DNA of 64,000 nt from Tragulus kanchil (lineage: Eukaryota; Chordata; Mammalia; Artiodactyla; Tragulidae), in contig JAIOJX010000025.1 of NCBI GenBank assembly GCA_022376925.1, forward strand, positions 6,045,141 to 6,109,140, written 5' to 3'. This document shows positions 11,392 through 21,387 of the stretch, one piece after another; position 1 is the stretch's first letter, and every line of letters starts with the position of its first letter. A model generated the notes under the pieces. It ran no database searches and was not told where the DNA came from. It saw only the letters and a program-made list of their open reading frames with translations. A program made the position numbers and the translations under genes.

Positions 11392-11985
11392 GGGATTTCC
11401 CTGGTGGCACAATGATTAACATTCTGCACTTCAACTGCATGGGGGTATGTGGGGCCCTGAAGGAAAGAGGGCCTTTGCAAGCATAAGGAAGCTTAAGCAC
11501 ATGTTTGCAGTTTGGTGCTAAAAGGATGCCTACAGGAAGAGACAGGGCGTGATCTAAGGTCCATTGTCAAAACTTCTGATTGATCCCCCTGGTTTCCGTG
11601 CTCTGGGCAATGCAGGTTCACCCTGAGTTCCTATTGCAATGTAAATGCGTGGTTGCTCGACCTTTAGCTTGATTGGTGTAACTATAGGAAGTTCCTTGCA
11701 AACCCCCCTTCGTTTGCCTATAAAAACTGTTAGTTTACTCTAATAAACCGGAACCAGAACCCCTGTCACGGCTGACTGTCCCCTCCCTGAGCCGGGGGGG
11801 TGCGGGGGGGGTGGGGGTGGGGGACAGTTCAAGATTTGCCTTTCTCCGAGATCTCCCGGTTCGGCCGGGGGTAATTCCGCTGCCTTCCCTTTCTGCGGAA
11901 GGTCCCCGCAGGGGTACAGATTTGATCCTTGGTCAGGGAGCTAAGATCCCACATCCAAGTGGTGTAGCCAGAAGGAAAAAAAAAG
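11392..11985 (+). mobile_element. CHR-type SINE split by a solo LTR
   Basis: The SINE head (GGGATTTCCCTGGTGGCACA) occupies 11392-11447. Its continuation (CAGATTTGATCCTTGGTCAG, AAGATCCCACATCC and an A-rich tail) resumes at 11911-11985 after the LTR. A GAATTCAG-type target duplication brackets the SINE (about 11386 and 11984). The two halves join in register once the LTR and one copy of its 6 bp target duplication are removed. Confidence 0.85.
11448..11910 (+). mobile_element. Solo endogenous-retrovirus LTR
   Basis: A 463 bp element starting TGTGGGGC and ending CCCCGCA (imperfect terminal inverted repeat), flanked on both sides by GGGGTA, a 6 bp target duplication (11442-11447 and 11911-11916). 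It has a TATAAAA box at 11719-11725 and an AATAAA signal at 11742-11747. A run of guanines lies at about 11793-11822. No internal retroviral sequence adjoins, so this is a solo LTR left by recombination. A 6 bp duplication suits a class II-like element, but the family is unassigned. Confidence 0.85.
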
Positions 11986-11999
11986 AATTCAGCAAGGTC

Positions 12000-12700
12000 A
12001 TTTGTGCTTCTCTAATAAAGAACTATAAGAAAGAGAAAGAGAAAGTAAGAAAACAATCCCATTTACAATTGCAATCCACACCTCACCCCACCCCCGCCAA
12101 AAAAAAAAAAAAACCCAGGAATTTAACCAAGGACTTGAAAAGACCTACAAGCTAAAAAATGCAACTCATTAAAAAAAAAAAAACTCACTGATCAAAGAAA
12201 CTGAAAAGATATTGCATGCTCATGGGTGAAAATACCATTCACTAAAATATCCATTGTAACCAAAGCAACATACACATTCATGCAATCACTACCAACATTT
12301 CAATGATATTTCTTCCAAAAACAAAAACAATCCTCACATCTGTGTGGAGCCACAAGGGACCCAGAGGAGCCAAAGTGACCCTGAGGAAGAACAGGCTGGA
12401 GGCATCTCTCTCCCTAACTTCAGTCTACATGATGCAGCTAAAGGCACGTGTGGAATCGGCATAGAGACAAGAGGAACTGAACAGAGGGCCCAGAAATTAA
12501 CCTACAGGCACGTAGCCAGCGAATACACAAGAATAAATCGTGCTAGGAAAAATGGACACCACACAGCAAAAATGACACTGGACACCATCCTGTACCTGAC
12601 AAAACCCCACAAATTTCGCTTCAACAACAAGCCCAAACAGTTGCGGATCCTCTGAAGACAGACACCCTCAGCATCAGCCATGCACAGAAACCTTCTCCCC
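12000..12700. other. Intergenic DNA with A-rich tracts
   Basis: Contains several A-runs (near 12100-12115 and 12170-12182) and decayed repeat-like DNA. The open frame at 12344-12655 has no recognisable domain. Confidence 0.35.
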
Positions 12701-12704
12701 AATT

Positions 12705-12860
12705 TTACTTTTTTTTTCTTCATTATTTATTTGGCTGTGTTGGGTCTTAGTTGCAGCATGTGGGATCTTAGTTCCCCAATCAGGGATCGGACCTGCATCC
12801 TCTGCGTTGGAAGGCAGATTCGTAACCACTGGACAACCAGGAAAATCCCTTACTCAGCCT
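12705..12860 (-). mobile_element. CHR-type SINE, reverse orientation
   Basis: T-run, ATTTGGCTGTGTTGGGTCTT, GTGGGATCTTAGTTCCCCAA, CAGGGATCGGACCTGCATCC and AACCACTGGACAACCAGGAA form the reverse complement of a CHR SINE. Its right end is also the start of the duplicated block. Confidence 0.8.
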
Positions 12861-13324
12861 TACAATCAGCGGCACCACCTCACTGCACATGCTGAGGAGA
12901 CCTGGCTCCCGTCAGTCTGAACTGAACTCCACAATGTCCCAAAGTCACATCCCAAGCGGGTCCTGAGAAAACTAGACCCTGTCAGCCTGAACTGGCCCCC
13001 CAAAATGTGCCAAAGTTGAACCCCAGTGACTCCAGAGAATACTAGGCTCCAGTCAGCGGCAAGCAGCCAGGCTTTCAGGGAGAGCATGAATCCCCTCTGG
13101 GGGTGGGGGAGGATCAGGGAGGCCGGCTCTATATCCCTTGCCAGACAATCAGAATACGGAGATCAAGCCTCCCCACAGCCCAGTAGAGACTCTGCCCCCT
13201 GAGGGCAGTGTAGCTAGGTCCAGGAAACAATGGAAATTCAAAGTAAAACGGACCCAAGGATCCCAAAACTTTTTGCCTTTACATACTGTTTCTGGGGTTC
13301 TCTACCCCATGAAGCCCATGAGCA

Positions 13325-13765
13325 CAAATACACTCATTTCACATGCTAGCAAGCCATGCTCAAAATCCTCCACCTTAGGCTTCAACAGTAAGTGAACCAA
13401 AAATTTCTAGATGTACAAGATTTAGAAAAGGCAGAGGGACCAGAGACCAAATTGCCAACATCTTTTCGATATTGAAAAAGCTAGAGAATTCCAGAAACAA
13501 AAAAAAACTACTTCTGCTTCACTGACTACACTAAAGCTTTTGATTGTATCGATCACAACAAGCTGTGAAAATTCTTACAAAGATGGGAATACCAGACCAC
13601 CTTACCTACCTCCTGAGAAACCTGTGTGCAGATCAAGAAGCACCAGTTAGAATGAGACATGGAACAATGGACTGGTTCCAAATTGGGAAAGGAGTATGTC
13701 AAGGCTATAGATTGCCGCCCTGCTTATTTAACTTATACGCAGAGAGTACATCACACAAGCTGGAA
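13325..13765 (+). mobile_element. BovB (RTE) LINE fragment, reverse-transcriptase part
   Basis: In frame +2 from about 13544 the translation reads ILTKMGIPDHLTYLLRNL..., then DWFQIGKGVCQGYRLPPCLF, then NLYAE. This matches the BovB reverse transcriptase around its GVxQGxxLSPxLF block. Upstream, the FTDYTKAFDCIDH segment holds the first catalytic-aspartate region (F/Y-x-DxxKAFD type), interrupted by a stop after HNKL. The fragment keeps less than half of the RT domain, lacks the endonuclease and ends abruptly in unrelated L1-like DNA. Confidence 0.85.
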
Positions 13766-14433
13766 TCAACATTGCCAACAGAAATACACATGCAATGGAA
13801 TGTTATTTAATAGTAGAAAGGAATGAACCACCAACCCCTGAAAGACATGGTTAAATCTTCTGTGCATTAGTGCTTTGTGAAAGAATCCAGTCTGGGCAGA
13901 AAACCAGCACAAAAAGTATGTCCCATTCGTAACCAACCTGCACAACCAGGAAAGTCCCTTACTCAGCCATACAATCAGCGGCACCACCTCACTGCACATG
14001 CTGAGGAGACCTGGCTCCCGTCAGTCTGAACTGAACTCCACAATGTCCCAAAGTCACATCCCAAGCGGGTCCTGAGAAAACTAGACCCTGTCAGCCTGAA
14101 CTGGCCCCCCAAAATGTGCCAAAGTTGAACCCCAGTGACTCCAGAGAACACTAGGCTCCAGTCAGCGGCAAGCAGCCAGGCTTTCAGGGAGAGCATGAAT
14201 CCCCTCTGGGGGTGGGGGAGGATCAGGGAGGCCGGCTCTATATCCCTTGCCAGACAATCAGAATACGGAGATCAAGCCTCCCCACAGCCCAGTAGAGACT
14301 CTGCCCCCTGAGGGCAGTGTAGCTAGGTCCAGGAAACAATGGAAATTCAAAGTAAAACGGACCCAAGGATCCCAAAACTTTTTGCCTTTACATACTGTTT
14401 CTGGGGTTCTCTACCCCATGAAGCCCATGAGCA

Positions 14434-14874
14434 CAAATACACTCATTTCACATGCTAGCAAGCCATGCTCAAAATCCTCCACCTTAGGCTTCAACAGTAA
14501 GTGAACCAAAAATTTCTAGATGTACAAGATTTAGAAAAGGCAGAGGGACCAGAGACCAAATTGCCAACATCTTTTCGATATTGAAAAAGCTAGAGAATTC
14601 CAGAAACAAAAAAAAACTACTTCTGCTTCACTGACTACACTAAAGCTTTTGATTGTATCGATCACAACAAACTGTGAAAATTCTTACAAAGATGGGAATA
14701 CCAGACCACCTTACCTACCTCCTGAGAAACCTGTGTGCAGATCAAGAAGCACCAGTTAGAATGAGACATGGAACAATGGACTGGTTCCAAATTGGGAAAG
14801 GAGTATGTCAAGGCTATAGATTGCCGCCCTGCTTATTTAACTTATACGCAGAGAGTACATCACACAAGCTGGAA
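14434..14874 (+). mobile_element. BovB (RTE) LINE fragment, duplicate copy
   Basis: Copy of the 13325-13765 fragment at offset 1109, with the same in-frame stop and nearly the same residues. Confidence 0.85.
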
Positions 14875-15029
14875 TCAACATTGCCAACAGAAATACACAT
14901 GCAATGGAATGTTATTTAATAGTAGAAAGGAATGAACCACCAATCCCTGAAAGACATGGTTAAATCTTCTGTGCATATTGCTTTGTGAAAGAATCCAGTC
15001 TGAAGAGACAGCACACAGTATGTCCCATT

Positions 15030-15370
15030 TAGGACACTCTAAGGAAAGCAGAGCTAGATAGACCATAAGCAGACCATCCATCTGCTGTAGGAGAATTGAA
15101 GTATTCCCTGAGGTACTTTACAATGCACTTGTCACTCACTATATATGCATCTAAGCACATCAATTTGTATAGTCCAAGGGATCATTCACAATACATTCCA
15201 GTTTAGTTATTTAGAGTGCAGGAGGGTCACAGAATGTAATACACAATGTCACAGAATCTAACCATATGAGAAATCCATGGGAAAAATCTCTCACTGTTGG
15301 AGATGGGGCAGAATGTGTTGATCTATGTTAATTTTGGAAATGAATGAAATGGCCTATCCATCATCTGTGA
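15030..15370. other. AT-rich transition sequence
   Basis: Nothing recognised. Base composition rises sharply in GC from about 15380 onward. Confidence 0.35.
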
Positions 15371-15379
15371 GCTTCATTT

Positions 15380-16000
15380 TATCAAGTTCTTTCCAGGGTC
15401 TGGTGGCCAGCAGTTCTGGGACCACTGCACATGTACTCTGAAGAGAAGTGAACTGACACATGGCAGACAGTGGGGCCAGGCTCCTTGCTGTAGGGGTGGG
15501 AAGTTACAGAGAAGCAAAGGAAGGAGAGAATGAGGCTGAGCCCCTGATGGCCACACCTTCTAGCTCTGAGTTGCTCCAATTAGGACCTCAGGTACTTGCA
15601 AGTAGGTGCTGTAATCCAGCTGCCCCTCCTCTTCCTTCCAGTGACATTTCCAGCCTGTACCCCTCTCCCAGGCCACATGCACCTGTCCATTCACTGCCTC
15701 CCCGCCTCTACTTGGGGGCTGGCAGGTCCGTCAGGAGACTGTGATCCTGCTGCTCCCCACGCCCAGGAGGTAGCCCCACCTTCCCCTGCTGCTGAGCCCA
15801 GACATCTGGTGTAACCCGAACAGGATTCTATAGGGTTTCCCCAGGACAGCCGCCGCCCCATATCCTCTGCCACAGGGGACTCACATGCAGCCAGCAGCTC
15901 TTCCACCCTCCCCTCAAGTCCCTCCTCCACCTCCACCCCCGAGGCCCCAAGGAACATCCTCAGTGGGAAGCTGGGGGACCACTTGGAGGCATCGCTAAGT
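15380..16000. other. GC-rich unique DNA, no gene recognised
   Basis: Long stop-poor frames occur on both strands but show no domain or conserved motif. Confidence 0.35.
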
Positions 16001-16003
16001 AAA

Positions 16004-18240
16004 CACTGACTTACCCCCAAGCCAGCTGCTCCTGAACCTCCTCCGCCCTTCCGAGGTAAACACCCAGGCACAGGCCAAGACCTCACCGGCTGGAGGAAAG
16101 GGCTTGGAGCCACCCCAGGGGCACAGCACGCTTGCCGAGTTGGCTCCCGCAGGCCAGGCAGGAGGGTCCTGACCCAGATGACTCTTCTGGAAGCCTTTCA
16201 TTTCCCTCCTCAGCTACCCCTCCCATCTGGCTCCCACTGCCTTTTCCCTTACTTCCTCACCTCTGCCTGGGAAGACACGTCGTCTTCCTTAGCAACTGGC
16301 GGCCTGGAAATCCTGCAGGAGGTCCACAGCTTCCCAAACAGCCTGGAGCACCCGAAATGCTGTGGCCCCCCACTCCCCTCGCCAACCCAGCCTGCAGCCT
16401 CAGAAGACAGAGAAGATGGCTGCAGGCACTCCTGCTGCCTCCGAGTGGGGGAGGGGGTTATAAAGACCTCAAAGCAGGCCCACCTGGGGAGGGCTGGCCA
16501 GCCAGGGCAGCCAATCGTTGCCCACAGGAGCTCGTGGTTTCAGGAAACAAGCCTTGTTGTGCAGGCCAGGTCCCAGGAACAGGTGTGGATCCTGAGGGTC
16601 AGGCTGGACATGACGCTGCAGCTCTGGCTGCTTTTCTAATCATGTTATCTGGCCCACAGGTGGAAGAGAATTTCAGGAAGACCCTCTCTGCCTGAGAGGA
16701 ACACAGGGGTCACAGAAAGGAGGGGGTGGATGGAGACAGGGGCCCAGTGGAAATCTCTGGAAGGCCTGCTGGAGGGAGGCTGCAAAGAGTGAAGCCCAGG
16801 GTCACAGACCTGTCCAGGAGCGACTGTTTGTCAGTTCAGGTCCTGCACTGAGGGGCTCAAGGTCAGGTTTAACCAACAGGTGGCTGGGTACTCTGCAATG
16901 AGGGCTCAGTGCACAGCTCCTGGGTGCTGAGCCCTGCAGGGTGCCTGCCCAGATGGGCCCTGTGCCCGGGGAGGGGCCTGCCCACAAGAGCCCTGTGTCC
17001 CTGGGAGAGGCGTGTGAATGAGCATCTCTGTGCAGCCGGCACAGACTAGCGTGGGGACTCCCCTGTGGGCAGCCTGGAGAAAGCCCCGTGGAGGCCCTGA
17101 ACCCCTGCCTGGGCAGAGGACACTGACTTACCCCCAAGCNAGCTGCTCCTGAACCNCCTCCGCNCTTCCGAGGTAAACACCCAGGCACAGGCCAAGACCT
17201 CACCGGCTGGAGGAAAGGGCTTGGAGCCACCCCAGGGGCACAGCACGCTTGCCGAGTTGGCTCTCGCAGGCCAGGCAGGAGGGTCCTGACCCAGACGACT
17301 CTTCTGGAAGCCTTTCATTTCCCTCCCCCGCTACCCTCCCATCCGGCTCCCACTGCCTTTTCCTTTACTTCCTCACCTCTGCCTGGGAAGACACGTCGTC
17401 TTCCTTAGCAACTGGCGGCCTGGAAATCCTGCAGGAGGTCCACAGCTTCCCAAACAGCCTGGAGCACCCGAAATGCTGTGGCCCCCCACTCCCCTCGCCA
17501 ACCCAGCCTGCAGCCTCAGAAGACAGAGAAGATGGCTGCAGGCACTCCTGCTGCCTCCCAGTGGGGGAGGGGGTTATAAAGACCTCAAAGCAGGCCCACC
17601 TGGGGAGGGCTGGCCAGCCAGGGCAGCCAATCGTTGCCCACAGGAGCTCGTGGTTTCAGGAAACAAGCCTTGTTGTGCAGGCCAGGTCCCAGGAACAGGT
17701 GTGGATCCTGAAGATCAGGCTGGACATGACGCTGCAGCTCTGGCTGCTTTTCTAATCATGTTATCTGGCCCACAGGTGGAAGAGAATTTCAAGAAGACCC
17801 TCACTGCCTGAGAGGAACACAGGGGTCACAGAGAGGAGGGGGTGGATGGAGACAGGGGCCCAGTGGAAATCTCTGGAAGGCCTGCTGGAGGGAGGCTGCA
17901 CAGAGTGAAGCCCAGGGTCACAGACCTGTCCAGGAGCGACTGTTTGTCAGTTCAGGTCCTGCACTGAGGGGCTCAAGGTCAGGTTTAACCAACAGGTGGC
18001 TGGGTACTCTGCAATGAGGGCTCAGTGCACAGCTCCTGGGTGCTGAGCCCTGCAGGGTGCCTGCCCAGATGGGCCCTGTGCCCGGGGAGGGGCCTGCCCA
18101 CAAGAGCCCTGTGTTCCTGGGAGAGGCGTGTGAATGAGCATCTCTGTGCACCCGGCACAAACTAGCGTGGTGACTCCCCTGTGGGCAGCGCTGGGATGAG
18201 ATGAGAACCAGGACACACTGTGGAGGCCCTGAACCCCTGC
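16004..18240. repeat. Adjacent ~1.12 kb duplication (copies 16004-17120 and 17121-18240)
   Basis: The offset is 1117. Three N bases (17140, 17156, 17164) fall within the first 45 nt of copy 2, where copy 1 has clean sequence. The last roughly 60 bp of copy 1 (17060-17120) lack about 15 bases and differ at several positions from 18175-18240. Interior differences are few. The pattern is that of low-quality sequence at the ends of two unmerged contigs. Confidence 0.93.
16445..16480 (+). promoter_or_regulatory. Possible TATA element in GC-rich DNA
   Basis: GGGGGTTATAAAGACCTC lies in a GC-rich setting with ATGACGCTGCAGCTCTGGCT about 150 bp downstream. That start opens only a short hydrophobic frame ending in TAA. 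The same layout recurs at about 17563-17598 in the duplicate. It could be a real promoter whose exon 1 I do not recognise, or chance. Confidence 0.2.
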
Positions 18241-18584
18241 CCGGGCCCTTCCAGAGGGAAGAGGTCAGCAGGCAGTGTTGACTCCTGCCCCAAGGCCACA
18301 GAAGCCCAGCCCAGAACCAAGGTTACCACCAAAGCTGACTGAGCCCCTTTGTAACCTTGCCAAAAGCCCCGTGATCATCACTCACAAGCTCCCAGACTCT
18401 CAGTTAAGCAGCGATGCCCACTCCAGCAAACGCCCTGTCGTGCCCCAGCCAACCACCTAACACCAGCCATCCCGCAGGAATTCTTTGTGTCGAGGTGATC
18501 AGCTGTTAACTCACAGAGTCAGCTCGCCCTGGCCTGTCAGGAGTTGCCACCCGCTGCGCCCACAGTGCCCACTCTACCTCTGCT

Positions 18585-18665
18585 CTTAGTTCTTAATAAA
18601 GTCACTCCTTTCTGCAGCGCTGTGTCTGGGCATTCTTCAACCCACACCCGGACTGCCTCAACAGG
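18585..18665 (+). other. LTR-like polyadenylation segment
   Basis: CTTAATAAAGTCACTCCTTT followed by GCGCTGTGTCTGGGCATTCT and CCTCAACA resembles the R/U5 end of a retroviral LTR with an AATAAA signal. It recurs in copy B at about 20042-20120. I could not define the left terminus or a target duplication, so it may be a decayed LTR or simply a polyadenylation-like sequence. Confidence 0.3.
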
Positions 18666-18984
18666 CGGGCGCTGGCCGCTGTGCTGGGTCAGGGAGGCAA
18701 CACAGGTGCCTCTTGCTTCTTCCACCTGACACCATGGAGGCCTCCCCAGGACAGTATCCTCCTGGTGATCCTGCAGGGGATGTGAGAGGCTGGAGGGGTG
18801 TGGGCGCCCAGGCAGAGCCGTGGGCCTTAGAGCCCAAGGAAGCCTTTCTGGGTCTGAGCTGGGGGTGGACGAGCAGGTGGTGAGCGTGATCCAGGATAGC
18901 GGCCCTGGTAATGTGAGACTGCCCCTGAGAGTGACTAGCCTTCCGAATGACCCAACAGGACTAAGATGAGTGAAAGGTGAGTGA

Positions 18985-19258
18985 AAGGCTTCCCTGGTGG
19001 TCCAGTGGGTAAGGACACCGCCTTGCAGTGCAAGGAGAGCTGGTTCGATCCCTGGCCTGAGAAGATCCCACATGCCACAGAGCGGCTGGACCAATGCATC
19101 CAACTATGGAGCCACAGCTCTGGAGCGCATGTGCCCCGAGTTGGTGCTCTGTGGCAAGAGAGGCCACTGCGATGGGAGGCCCACACAGGCCAAAGAACAA
19201 AGATAAAAAGAAATGAAAGATCAATAGAAGTGACCAAAAAAGGTGGAACAAAAAAAAA
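18985..19258 (+). mobile_element. CHR/Bov-type SINE with target duplication
   Basis: Begins GGCTTCCCTGGTGGTCCAGT and ends in an A-tract. It is flanked by AGGTGAGTGAAA on both sides (about 18975 and 19259). The paralogous position near 20425 has a single uninterrupted AGGTGAGTGAAGCCTCC, the pre-insertion state. Confidence 0.9.
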
Positions 19259-20945
19259 AGGTGAGTGAAACCTCCTAAGAGGAGGCTCTGTGAGCTGGCC
19301 CCAGGCACAGATGTATAGAACCTGCTGTGAAAGGAGAGTCACCGAGTGGGTGGTGGGCACAGATGCCACTCCATGCCCCCACATCTGTGCTTCTGGGTGG
19401 CTTATTAGGCTTCTTGGAGCCTCAGCCCCCAGCCTGTCTATGGGGTGATGGTAGCATGGACTTACTAGTAATTTGCTCTGAACAGGGTAGAAAGGGGTCT
19501 CCGGGAAACTCTACAGAACACCGTTAAGTATGGGACTCACAGGCCCTGTTTCCCGCAGGTCTGTCTTCAGGATCAGGAGAGCAAATGCGAGCAGTGGGTC
19601 CTCCTGCTTCCTGAATCTCAGGAGGAGCAGGATCCAGTTGGCAGCGGAAGCGTCCAGGCCTCAAGGTCTAGCAGCCCGCAAGTCCTGTGTATGGGAGCCA
19701 GGAGGCAGAAAGGACATGCCAGCCTCCTCCTGGACCTTCTTCCTGCCCAGAACCTGTGAGGTCCAGGCCGTCCTTAGGGAGAAGCAGGGGTGGGGGGCAT
19801 CCCGTGTGGGAAGTGGACAGGGGCAGCTTGCGTCCATGGACATCCACACCTGGAACCCGGACTGGGGAGACGCAGGCATTGGGAGGGACAGCTGGTGGGC
19901 TTGAGTAAGCAGGCCAGAGCTGGGGGCCCCATGGAGGGCTTGGCCTTGTAATCAGCTGTTAACTCACAGAGTCAGCTCGCCCTGGCCTGTCAGGAGTTGC
20001 CACCCGCTGCACTCACAGTGCCCACTCTACCTCTGCTCTTAGTTCTTAATAAAGTCACTCCTTTCTGCAGCGCTGTGTCTGGGCATTCTTCAACCCACAC
20101 CCGGACTGCCTCAACAGGCGGGGGCTGGCCGCTGTGCTGGGTCAGGGAGGCAACACAGGTGCCTCTTGTTTCTTCCACCTGACACCATGGGGGCCTCCCC
20201 AGGACAGTATCCCCCTGGTGATCCTGCAGGGGATGTGAGAGGCTGGAGGGGTGTGGGCGCCCGGGCAGAGCCGTGGGCCTCAGGGGCCCAAAGAGGCCCT
20301 TCTGGGTCTGAGCTGGGTGTGGACGAGCAGGTGGTGAGCGTGACCCAGGATAGCGGCCCTGGTCATGTGAGTGACTAGCCTCGTGAATGACCCCAGAGAA
20401 AGGACTGAAACGAGTTGCTAAAAGGTGAGTGAAGCCTCCTAAGAGGAGGCTCGGTGAGCTGGCCGCGGGGAGGGGGTGTCAGGGACAGATGTAGGACCTG
20501 CTGTGAATGGAGAGCCACCCAGCATGGGTGGTGGGCACAGACGCCACTCCGTGCCCCCACATCTGTGCTTCTGGGTGGCTTACTTGGCCTCTCAGAGCCT
20601 CAGCCTCCAGCCAGTTTTTGGAGACATGGTAGTAATTTGGACTGACTACTAATTTGCTCAGAACAGGTCATGGGCTCGGTCTGGTGGGTCCTCCTGCTTC
20701 CTGATTCTCCGAAGGGCAGGTTCCAGTTGGTGGTAGAGGCGTCCAGACCTTAAGGCCAAGCTGTCCAAGTCCTGTGTCTGGGCCCGCGGGAGGTAGAGAG
20801 GACACACCAGCCTTCTCCTGGACCTTGTTTCTGCTCAGAACCTATGAGGTCCCAACCGTCCTAAGGGAGAAGCAAGGATGGGAGGCATCCTGTGGGGGAA
20901 GGGGGAATGTGGCTACTTGTATCCACGGACGTCCACACCAGGAAC

Positions 20946-21387
20946 TGTAAGGTTGGTCCCTGCCGGGTGTTTTAAAATGAGAGGATCGGAATTGGTGAGG
21001 CAGAGCAGGCTTTATTGGACGGGCGCTCTCGGGCGTCTCTCACGGGGAGGAGAGGAGAGGGAGTGAGGGAAAAGCGCACACAAAGACTGGGAGGGCATCC
21101 TTTATAGGTAAGGTGATGTGGTCAGCAGAGCCTCTGGCCAAAGATGGCCAGGTTAGGGCACAGACAGCCTGATTGGTTGAGGCCACGTGTCGGGGCGTTT
21201 GCAAATTGGGCAGTTTGATCTTTGTCCAGTGAGAACTTTTGGCGGGGGCAGGGTGGTCCTCCGTTGGTGTCATGGCTCTTTTTCATTGGCCTTGTTCAAT
21301 CTGGCGTGAGGGGTCTTCTAGTCAAGGTCTTTCTTGTGTCGGGGAGGTAGGAAGTGGGGGGAAGGGGCCTCGGGACCAGACCTTACA
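20946..21387 (-). mobile_element. Solo LTR, gammaretrovirus-like, reverse orientation
   Basis: A 442 bp element with perfect outer termini TGTAAGGT...ACCTTACA and a 5 bp target duplication GGAAC (20941-20945 and 21388-21392). On the minus strand it has a TATAAA box (complement at 21101-21106) and AATAAA (complement at 21011-21016). No internal viral sequence adjoins. The empty site is preserved in the paralogous copy near 19854. Confidence 0.88.

Larger units (their letters stand above)
12819..15030. repeat. Adjacent ~1.11 kb duplication (copies 12819-13927 and 13925-15030)
   Basis: The offset is about 1109 and the interiors are nearly identical, including a BovB fragment. The right edge of copy 1 (about 13885-13927) and left edge of copy 2 (about 13925-13970) contain clustered substitutions and indels relative to their partners. 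Elsewhere differences are single bases. Confidence 0.9.

Noticed and set aside
18981..19384. Frames of 95-149 codons on both strands
   Set aside because: They lie in or across the SINE at 18985-19258; such frames recur wherever this SINE occurs.
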